From JASGDB01 sp049841315 (GTDB taxonomy: Bacteria > Bacteroidota > Bacteroidia > Flavobacteriales > Weeksellaceae), in the NCBI GenBank assembly GCA_049841315.1, contig JASGDB010000054.1:1-60639 (forward strand): DNA of 60,639 bases, given 5' to 3'. Shown here piece by piece: positions 24,019-30,634 of this stretch; the first letter of the stretch is position 1, and the number at the start of each line of letters is the position of its first letter. Both the position numbers and the translations under genes were made by a program. Under the pieces are notes generated by a model. It was not told the DNA's origin, ran no database searches, and saw nothing but the letters and a program-made list of their open reading frames with translations.

Positions 24019-25527
24019 TTATTTTATATCAAACAGAAAAATCTCCAAAAGATCCCCGATATTTCTGTCATTTGCCAGTCGCGGAATTTTGTTCTGTCCG
24101 CCCAATTTTCCCTGAGATTTGGCATATTCATGAAAAGCATTTTTCCGAAGTCGGGTAATCACCAAAGGTTGGAGTACATTTCCTGAAATCAAATCATCAT
24201 AATAGGAATTTCTTTTTCGGAGTTGCATGTCGAGTTCGGCTTTGAATGCTTCAAAATCTTCCGGTTCTTTTTCAAATTCGATGAACCATTCGTGGTAAGG
24301 AAGTCCTTCTTTCGGATTCACCTGCGGTGCGAGATGAAATTCGGTAATCTGCGCGGGGAATTTTTCTATTGTGGATTTCATGGCTTCTTCGACTTCATAG
24401 GCAATCACATGTTCCCCAAATGCGGAAGTGAAATGTTTTGTTCTTCCCGAAACCACGATTCTGTACGGCTTCAGCGAAATAAACCGCACCACATCGCCGA
24501 TAGAATATGCCCACAAACCGGAATTGGTCGTGAGAATCAGTGCGTAATCTTTATGAAGTTCGGTTTCGCCTAAAATCAGCCGTTTTGCATCGGGTTTTCC
24601 ATAGTCTTCGAGCGGGATGAATTCGTAAAAAATCCCGTGATTGGTGAGGAGCAAAAGTCCCTCTTTGGTATAATCATCTTGAAAGGCAAAGAATCCTTCG
24701 GAAGCCGGAAAGGTCTGGATAATATCCACTTTTCCCCCGAGAAGTTCCTCCATTTTTTCGCGGTAAGGTTCGTAATTCACTCCACCGGTTACAATCAGTT
24801 GGAGATTCGGGAACAGCTGTTTTATTTTTTTGCCGTTTCGTTCCGTCAGCTTTTCAAAATACATAATCAGCCAGGGCGGAATGCCGGAAATCAGTGTCAT
24901 GTTTTCGTGTTCGGTTTCCTTTACGATGGTGTCGACTTTCGTTTCCCAGTCTTCAATCATGTTGGTTTCCCATGACGGCAGACGGTTTTTTTGAAGATAA
25001 TCGGGAATGTGATGCGCCACAATTCCTGAAAGCCTTCCGGTTTTGATTCCGTTGATGTCTTCCAGTTCGGGGCTTCCCTGAAGAAAAATCATTTTTCCGT
25101 TGACGAAATCGGCATTTTTGGTCTGTGCGATATAATGAAAAAGTGCGCTTCTTGCTCCTTCAAGCTGAAAAGGCATTCCCTCTTTTGAAATCGGAATGTA
25201 TTTCGTTCCGGAGGTTGTTCCTGATGTTTTGGCAAAATATTCAGGCGTTCCGTTCCAGAGAATGTTGCGGTCGCCGTGTTTGATTTTCTCAATGTAAGGT
25301 TTTAAATCTTCGTAATCGGCAACGGGAACATTTTTCTGAAAATCCTCCACAGAATGAATTTCATCAAAATGATGAATCCGCCCGAAAAGGGTTTTCCGTG
25401 CCGAATCTGTCAGCTGAAGCAGGAGCTTTTTCTGGTTTTCGACAGCGTTGTTTTTAAAGTCTCCGGACTTTTTCACATGCCGGAGCGCCCAAAGTAATGC
25501 CGTTTTTTTCTTGAGAAAATGTAACAT
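24019..25527 (-). CDS. GH3-family (auxin-responsive promoter type) protein
   Basis: GH3 proteins are acyl-adenylating enzymes; in plants they link jasmonate or auxin to amino acids, while bacterial members are uncharacterised. The 502-residue protein has the nucleotide motif AKTSGTTSGTKYIPIS (about 99-114), a second motif ILTTNSGLWAYSIGDVVRF (about 346-364), and the C-terminal lid with RKRNSYYDDLISG. Full length and intact motifs suggest an active adenylate-forming enzyme. It is transcribed alone; the -7 box lies only 5 nt before the ATG. The acyl and amine substrates are unknown. Confidence 0.9.
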   Translation of the reverse strand: MLHFLKKKTALLWALRHVKKSGDFKNNAVENQKKLLLQLTDSARKTLFGRIHHFDEIHSVEDFQKNVPVADYEDLKPYIEKIKHGDRNILWNGTPEYFAKTSGTTSGTKYIPISKEGMPFQLEGARSALFHYIAQTKNADFVNGKMIFLQGSPELEDINGIKTGRLSGIVAHHIPDYLQKNRLPSWETNMIEDWETKVDTIVKETEHENMTLISGIPPWLIMYFEKLTERNGKKIKQLFPNLQLIVTGGVNYEPYREKMEELLGGKVDIIQTFPASEGFFAFQDDYTKEGLLLLTNHGIFYEFIPLEDYGKPDAKRLILGETELHKDYALILTTNSGLWAYSIGDVVRFISLKPYRIVVSGRTKHFTSAFGEHVIAYEVEEAMKSTIEKFPAQITEFHLAPQVNPKEGLPYHEWFIEFEKEPEDFEAFKAELDMQLRKRNSYYDDLISGNVLQPLVITRLRKNAFHEYAKSQGKLGGQNKIPRLANDRNIGDLLEIFLFDIK

Positions 25528-25531
25528 AGCG

Positions 25532-25539
25532 CAAAATTA
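25532..25539 (-). promoter_or_regulatory. Predicted -7 box of the GH3-family gene
   Basis: The minus strand reads TAATTTTG, matching TAnnTTTG, 5 nt before the ATG, so the transcript may be leaderless. It directly follows the T-run of the upstream gene's terminator. Confidence 0.5.
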
Positions 25540-25540
25540 A

Positions 25541-25568
25541 CAAAAAAGCCGGCGGATACCCACTGGCT
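25541..25568 (-). terminator. Terminator of the 25586 gene
   Basis: On the minus strand AGCCAGTGG (25568-25560) and CCGCCGGCT (25555-25547) form an imperfect stem around GTAT, followed by a T-run (25547-25541). Confidence 0.6.
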
Positions 25569-25585
25569 TTTGATGAAAATGAAAA

Positions 25586-25903
25586 CTATTTGTTCTCTTT
25601 GTATCTTTTATCCGGAGTTCCGTCTTTTTTCAGTTTTTGGTTGGCTTTGTAGCGTTTGTCCGGCGTGCCGTCTTTTTTGAGTTTTACGGCTTTCTGGCCG
25701 GAAGCGTCGGTTTTTTTAACCTGTTTTTGGGCTTCTGCTTTTTGAGTTTCTGCTTTTTTGTTTTTCTGTTTCTGTGCTTTTTTGACAGTGGAAGCAGATA
25801 AAGCCGTTGAGGAAGCAGATGTGGAAACAGTAGATGCAGCAGTTTGCGCAGTTGCAAATCCTAATCCTAAAACCAAAGAGATTGCGGTAAGAAATTTTTT
25901 CAT
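25586..25903 (-). CDS. Exported lysine-rich repeat protein
   Basis: A signal peptide (MKKFLTAISLVLGLGFATAQ) is followed by a serine/alanine stretch, a lysine/glutamine-rich segment, and two copies of the 13-residue unit LKKDGTPDKRYKx (about 79-91 and 93-105). The unit recurs in small exported proteins of this bacterial group. The protein is very basic and lacks any enzyme motif. A role at the cell surface or in binding polyanions is speculation. ATG 25903 is chosen, as 13 extra residues upstream would spoil the signal peptide. Confidence 0.65.
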   Translation of the reverse strand: MKKFLTAISLVLGLGFATAQTAASTVSTSASSTALSASTVKKAQKQKNKKAETQKAEAQKQVKKTDASGQKAVKLKKDGTPDKRYKANQKLKKDGTPDKRYKENK

Positions 25904-25987
25904 AATCGGTATTTTTAATAAGTTATGGGTTGGAGGAATCAAAAATAATGCGAAAAATTGAGATAATTATAGGTTTTAATGAAAGTT

Positions 25988-26641
25988 TCAGATTTTCAGT
26001 TTGGCAATCACGTCCAGACCTCCTGTGGTTTTATCTCCGATTTTGCAGAGAATTTCCGTGTCCAAGGGAAGAAAAACATCCATTCTCGAACCGAATTTAA
26101 TGAACCCGAATTCGTGTCCGGCTTTGGCTTCATCACCTTCATTACAATAGAAAACGATTCTTCTCGCTACATATCCTGCAATCTGGCGGAATACGATTTT
26201 ATGCTGATTTTCGGCTTCTATGGCAACGGTTGTTCTTTCATTGTCTGTTGACGATTTTTCGTGCCAAGCAACCAGATATCTTCCGGGATGATATTTTTTA
26301 TAAAAAACCTTTCCCGAAACCGGATAACGGCAGATATGCACATTGAGAGGCGACATAAAAATGGAAACCTGAATGGCTTTCCCGTTCAGCACTTCGTTTT
26401 CTTCGACTTCTTTAATCATCACCACCTTTCCGTCTACAGGAGCGATTATATTTTCTTTATGCTCCAGAATATCACGGTTGGGAACACGGAAAAACCAAAA
26501 TACCAATCCATAGAGAATAAGAAGCGGAATAATAACAGCTAAAGACCAGCCTTTAAGAAAATATATGGCAAGGAATCCTATAATTGCAATGGCAATGGTT
26601 GCGACGATAATGGTTCCTTTGCTTTCTTTGTGTAATTTCAT
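25988..26641 (-). CDS. psd: Phosphatidylserine decarboxylase family protein
   Basis: The enzyme makes phosphatidylethanolamine from phosphatidylserine and matures by self-cleavage to a pyruvoyl group. The 217-residue protein has two membrane segments near the N-terminus (about 10-50), the stretch APVDGKVV (about 67-74), SIFMSPLNVH (about 93-102) and the cleavage site FGS (about 183-185), the FGSRMDVF form of the usual LGST. The short length is that of the Psd-A type. It lies 87 nt after cdsA on the same strand; the two act in the same phospholipid pathway. Confidence 0.93.
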   Translation of the reverse strand: MKLHKESKGTIIVATIAIAIIGFLAIYFLKGWSLAVIIPLLILYGLVFWFFRVPNRDILEHKENIIAPVDGKVVMIKEVEENEVLNGKAIQVSIFMSPLNVHICRYPVSGKVFYKKYHPGRYLVAWHEKSSTDNERTTVAIEAENQHKIVFRQIAGYVARRIVFYCNEGDEAKAGHEFGFIKFGSRMDVFLPLDTEILCKIGDKTTGGLDVIAKLKI

Positions 26642-26728
26642 TGTATTGTTTTTGTTTTTTTCGAGTTTTTGTTTTTTCGTCTATCAAATTACATAAAGAC
26701 AAAATCACAGAAAGGCGAAATTATATTT

Positions 26729-27601
26729 TTAAAAAAGTTTTTCTAAAATAAAGTACAAATATACGACAGGAACGCAAATAATGAAACTGTCGAGCCTGTC
26801 GAGAACGCCGCCGTGTCCCGGAATGATATTTCCGCTGTCTTTTACGCCGAAAGTTCTTTTCAGCTGGCTTTCTACCAAATCTCCCAGCGGAGCGAAAACT
26901 GCGGTAAGGAATCCGACAATCATCCAGTTTCCTCTTAGTTCAGGGAAATTTCTTTCAATGAAAAAGGCAAGAATTAGGGTGAGAATTACGCCTCCCGCAA
27001 AGCCTTCCCATGTTTTTTTAGGGGAAATTTTGGGAGCCATTTTGCTTTTTCCGAAAAGCCTTCCTGCAAAATATGCAAAGGAATCACTGCTCCAGATAAG
27101 AACAAAAAGGAAAAATACTTCGAGCGTGAATGTATTGTCTAAGGTGGAAAATTTCGGTAATGCGAGCGCAAAAGAGAACGGAAGCGCAGTATAAATCACC
27201 GAGAATATCAGTTTTCCGTTTTCGTAATACAATTCTTTCGGAAACCTAAACAGCGTAATTACGGCAATCAGAATCAGTGAAAGCGCCAGTATTTCCGACA
27301 AGTTGAAATCGTAATAAAATCCGTGCTGGAAAAATCTTTTGGAAAAACGGTAATACACAATTAAAGCTATCGGAAGCACCGCCCACTTTTCCCAGCCGTT
27401 ATCGAAGCGCATCACCTTGACACATTCCCAAACCGCAACGAGAAGAAAAAACGAAATCAGCCCGTAAAACAACTGATACTGACCGACCAATCCGGGAGAA
27501 ATGCGGTTGATGACATCCGAACCCAAAGGCGTAACGCAAAGAATAATCAGCAAACCGTAAATGCTTCCTGAAATAAGACGTTGTATTAAATTTTTATCCA
27601 A
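26729..27601 (-). CDS. cdsA: Phosphatidate cytidylyltransferase
   Basis: CdsA makes CDP-diacylglycerol from phosphatidate and CTP, the branch point to phosphatidylserine and phosphatidylglycerol. The 290-residue polytopic protein has about seven to eight membrane segments and the signature SDSFAYFAGRLFGKSKMAPK followed by SPKKTWEG, and near the end GDLVESQLKRTFGVKDSGNI and PGHGGVLDRLDS. All conserved aspartates of the family signature are present. It is located between the LUD-domain gene and psd. Confidence 0.95.
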   Translation of the reverse strand: MDKNLIQRLISGSIYGLLIILCVTPLGSDVINRISPGLVGQYQLFYGLISFFLLVAVWECVKVMRFDNGWEKWAVLPIALIVYYRFSKRFFQHGFYYDFNLSEILALSLILIAVITLFRFPKELYYENGKLIFSVIYTALPFSFALALPKFSTLDNTFTLEVFFLFVLIWSSDSFAYFAGRLFGKSKMAPKISPKKTWEGFAGGVILTLILAFFIERNFPELRGNWMIVGFLTAVFAPLGDLVESQLKRTFGVKDSGNIIPGHGGVLDRLDSFIICVPVVYLYFILEKLF

Positions 27602-27661
27602 AATATATAAATGTTTGTTTCAGAGTTTGAAGTTGTTTGAAAATTTGAAATGGCTTGATTT

Positions 27662-27720
27662 TGACCACCCCGTCAAAATTTTCTTTTGAAAATTTTGCCA
27701 CCGCTCCAAAGGAGGGGAAT
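27662..27720. repeat. 59-bp dispersed repeat, copy 2 (inverted)
   Basis: It is the reverse complement of 8792-8850 with few changes and carries the same internal hairpin. It lies in the gap 27602-27845 between the LUD gene and cdsA. The rest of that gap (27721-27845) shows no gene or clear signal. Confidence 0.75.
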
Positions 27721-27845
27721 GTCTGCGTTCCTTTCCCAAAATTGTGTCTCCCAACCAGCGCTCCATCTCAAAGTATCATTTTCTCAAAGTCTCCCCATCT
27801 ACCAAATACTTGGCTCTTTTTCCTTTTTCCCTGGCTCTTTTAAAA

Positions 27846-28427
27846 TTAATCTTCCAACAGGAGCAGAAACAGTTTAGGCGCATTCTGAGCCGGAGCATCC
27901 AGTTTGGACTGGCTTCCGCTGATAGATGTAAGATTTTTGATATTGCCTTTTCTCTTGATTTTTCCCATGGCATCGTTCAGACTGCTGACAATCTGCGACA
28001 CGTTTGCCATGATGATGATTTTTTCGGGAAGCCGCGAGGAGTGATAGTGCAGAATATTGTTGCTGGAAAGCATGATTTTTCCGTCGTAGGCGATGAGGTA
28101 TTCGCAGGTGATGAACGCTGAATCGTTGTTGAGTTCAAGGGTTTCCGTAAACGGAACATTGACGACACTCAGGAAGTTTTTAAGGTCTTCGTCCCAGCAG
28201 AATACCGATTGTATGTTTTCTATTTTTATAATCTGGTTTAGTACCTGAAGTGCTTCCGCTTCATCCGCACAGTAGTTGAAAAATCCTCCGGAATGGGTGA
28301 ACAGCTGTGCAAATTTATAATCAAGGTCGGCGTGTTTCAGCGAATCTCCTAAACGAACCAGATTCTGTTCCGTTTCCTCTTCCGGCTGGTTCATTAATTT
28401 ATTGACAATTTTTTTGAATAGACTCAA
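27846..28427 (-). CDS. LUD-domain protein (lactate-utilisation type)
   Basis: The 193-residue protein is a single LUD (LutC-like) domain: EEETEQNLVRLGDSLKHADL at the start, then CEYLIAYDGKIMLSSNN (about 118-134) and EKIIIMANVSQIV (about 144-156). The partners LutA and LutB are not near, so a role in lactate oxidation cannot be assumed; in flavobacteria such a gene commonly stands beside cdsA. It starts at TTG (28427-28425), supported by a well-spaced promoter at 28451-28481; no ATG lies upstream in frame. Confidence 0.82.
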   Translation of the reverse strand: MSLFKKIVNKLMNQPEEETEQNLVRLGDSLKHADLDYKFAQLFTHSGGFFNYCADEAEALQVLNQIIKIENIQSVFCWDEDLKNFLSVVNVPFTETLELNNDSAFITCEYLIAYDGKIMLSSNNILHYHSSRLPEKIIIMANVSQIVSSLNDAMGKIKRKGNIKNLTSISGSQSKLDAPAQNAPKLFLLLLED

Positions 28428-28450
28428 AGCGATTCACTGTTTTAGAATAA

Positions 28451-28481
28451 CAAAAATAAAAATTATTTTTAAAATCCTCAA
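28451..28481 (-). promoter_or_regulatory. Predicted promoter of the LUD gene
   Basis: On the minus strand TTG (28481-28479) and TATTTTTG (28458-28451) are spaced 20 nt, a full match to the Bacteroidota promoter. It supports the TTG start 24 nt downstream. Confidence 0.6.
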
Positions 28482-28530
28482 TATCAGAATGTAAAAATTG
28501 CAATATTATTAAACTAAAGATTACGGAAAA

Positions 28531-28580
28531 GAAAAACCCCGCCAACTTTTTACGGTCTATGAGGTTTATAATCAGTAACT
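28531..28580. repeat. 50-bp direct repeat, left copy
   Basis: It begins GAAAAACCCC and ends ATCAGTAACT. It equals 30551-30600 except for one base (G at 28541, A at 30561). It lies just after the metalloprotease gene. Confidence 0.85.
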
Positions 28581-28619
28581 TCTATTTAAATAATAATTTA
28601 TTTAATTTTTCACAATCTG

Positions 28620-29981
28620 CTATTCTACTGCAATACGATGACTTTCCAACTGTCCGTTACTATTTATTTTGAGGATATAGATTCCTTTTTTGAGATGTTT
28701 AACAGAGAAAGAGGCTTTTCCGTTGACGATATTAATTCTTGAAATGAGATTGCCCATATAATCAAACAGCTCTCCTGTAACGGCATCTCCTGATTTGAAA
28801 GTGGTTGTTTTTCCCGATTCATTATTTGTTTCCTGTGAAGTGATAGATACTGTTTCTGATGAAGGGTTAGGATAAACCCTGTAAATTTCATAATCACCAG
28901 TGGCTACATAATAATAGGCATCGGAGCTTCCGCAACTGTTGGTTGCTGATACTTTAATGGTATAGTCAGCATTTGTGTTGGGAAAATCCACCTGCATATA
29001 TGCTCCGTTAGCGGTAAATGGCAGTGATGGAGTAATCGTCCACAAGTAACTTACACCAGTTGCATCTTCAGGATTGGCTTTATAGCCGGTATAACCTCCA
29101 TAAGGCAATTGCTGTAATCCTGAAATGAAAACTGTGGGATTCCCTACCCAAAAATATTTTATAGTTTCTTTTGTTCCAACTATGACCTTTACAAATGCCT
29201 CACCACTAACGTTGTTTTTGGGCATTACTGTAATGGAAGTGTTGTCGCTTGATATGAAGTTTAATAAATTTGTTGAGTAAGACCAAGTAGGAATAGAGTT
29301 GGTTGATACTCCTGATATCGAAAAGGTGGATTGCTGAGAGTCGCATATAAGGCTTTGTCCATTTATAGTAATAGGTTTTGGATACAATAAGTCAATGGCT
29401 GTTAAATCATCAGTATGCAATTCTCTTCGAGAGCCATTATAATAAGCATACATAATTGCATTAGGGTCTTGACTATGAGCTAGCCCTAAAGAATGTCCAA
29501 TTTCATGAATGGCAACTGTTACTATATCAATCGGTTGGGAGCTTCCGTAAACTATTTGGTCTGTCCATATTTCATCATCATCAAAATGAACATCTCCCGC
29601 TAAACCTCCTGAATTAGGCGGAGGATAAAAAGCATGTGCTAATACACCGCTTTGACCGTCAAAAGAACTGCTGTCTCCGTGGGCTCCTGTTGCCCACTTT
29701 ATAACTATGTCTGCATTATTAGCATTAAAAACCTCTGTAAATGTCAAACTTGATGCATCACTCCAAACTTGAAATGCTTGCTTAATAGCTAAACTTTCAT
29801 CATTTCCTGAAATATCATTTGTGCCATTTTCGAAATAATAAGTCAAATTAGTTTTATCCCATTTCCTTCCCTCTAATACATAATTAGTGTTGTTGTCATG
29901 AATTGCTCCGTTGTCATAAAGAATTTGAGAGTAAACAGAATGTGAGAACAATACAAATATTAAAAAAGATAATTTTTTCAT
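28620..29981 (-). CDS. Matrixin-type metalloprotease secreted by T9SS
   Basis: The 453-residue protein has a signal peptide (about 1-19), then at once a matrixin-like catalytic domain with the zinc site HEIGHSLGLAH (H159, E160, H163, H169) and the Met-turn IMY (M177). Next come two PKD/Ig-like parts (about 200-365) and a C-terminal type IX sorting domain (VYPNPSSE, about 372-379, to the end KGIYILKINSNG...). The N-terminal segment before the catalytic domain is only about 20 residues and has no cysteine switch, so activity is controlled differently from vertebrate MMPs. Its ATG overlaps the stop of the lipoprotein gene (ATGA), so the two are translated together. AT-rich codon use differs from neighbouring core genes. 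Confidence 0.9.
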   Translation of the reverse strand: MKKLSFLIFVLFSHSVYSQILYDNGAIHDNNTNYVLEGRKWDKTNLTYYFENGTNDISGNDESLAIKQAFQVWSDASSLTFTEVFNANNADIVIKWATGAHGDSSSFDGQSGVLAHAFYPPPNSGGLAGDVHFDDDEIWTDQIVYGSSQPIDIVTVAIHEIGHSLGLAHSQDPNAIMYAYYNGSRRELHTDDLTAIDLLYPKPITINGQSLICDSQQSTFSISGVSTNSIPTWSYSTNLLNFISSDNTSITVMPKNNVSGEAFVKVIVGTKETIKYFWVGNPTVFISGLQQLPYGGYTGYKANPEDATGVSYLWTITPSLPFTANGAYMQVDFPNTNADYTIKVSATNSCGSSDAYYYVATGDYEIYRVYPNPSSETVSITSQETNNESGKTTTFKSGDAVTGELFDYMGNLISRINIVNGKASFSVKHLKKGIYILKINSNGQLESHRIAVE

Positions 29982-30373
29982 AATTTTGCGATATTTACAA
30001 GGTTAGCATAATAATATTCCAGACCGCCCACAGCCGGAGCATAGCCTTCTTTATTATTGAATTTATAGAGTTTTACACTGAATTTTACAGTATCATCAAC
30101 GTTGATATTTTTAGGTTTTTCACATAGTACATAATAATAAACTTCATCTATAGTCGGTGATGAGGGATAATATCTAATAGCATATTTGTCCTTTTCATCT
30201 AAATATATCAATGTTCCATTTTTATCATTAACATCAGCATAATAAACTCTTTCTATTTTACAAAATGATTGATGTGAATCTTCATTGTCATTACATGAGC
30301 AACCCACTCCCAACTTCAGAATCAACAATAATCCCAATGCTTTTCCTGTAATTTTTTTAATGCTTTTTTTCAT
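29978..30373 (-). CDS. Hypothetical lipoprotein coupled to the metalloprotease
   Basis: The 131-residue protein has a signal with a lipobox-like LGVGC, followed by a second cysteine (about residues 25 and 27). The mature domain has one more cysteine pair candidate (SFCKIERVYY and YYVLCEK) and many tyrosines and strands. No family was recognised. The start is ATG 30373; 30 further codons upstream are open but do not look coding. Its stop overlaps the protease start by 4 bp, a strong sign of joint translation. A protease inhibitor, chaperone or substrate role is plausible but unproven. Confidence 0.65.
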   Translation of the reverse strand: MKKSIKKITGKALGLLLILKLGVGCSCNDNEDSHQSFCKIERVYYADVNDKNGTLIYLDEKDKYAIRYYPSSPTIDEVYYYVLCEKPKNINVDDTVKFSVKLYKFNNKEGYAPAVGGLEYYYANLVNIAKL

Positions 30374-30550
30374 AATAGCTTTGTTTAAAAATTGTTCTTT
30401 AAACTTACATAAATATCGACAATAAGCAAAATGACTTTTATCATTATACTTTGTATTAAACAACAGGAAGGGAAAATAGATAAGAAAATGAATTATTATA
30501 CAGAAACGGATTGCAAATCAGCATATTATTAAAAAAAGATGATGAATTAA

Positions 30551-30600
30551 GAAAAACCCCACCAACTTTTTACGGTCTATGAGGTTTATAATCAGTAACT
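30551..30600. repeat. 50-bp direct repeat, right copy
   Basis: Partner of 28531-28580, in the same orientation, located between the lipoprotein gene and the end of ftsH. The repeats enclose just these two genes. Confidence 0.85.
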
Positions 30601-30634
30601 TTCAAAATCTGAAAGTTCAAATAAAATTTTACTT

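Noticed and set aside
28531..30600. Direct repeats taken as att sites of an integrative element
   Set aside because: No integrase, tRNA end or mobilisation gene is present; a simple repeat-bounded cassette is all that is supported.
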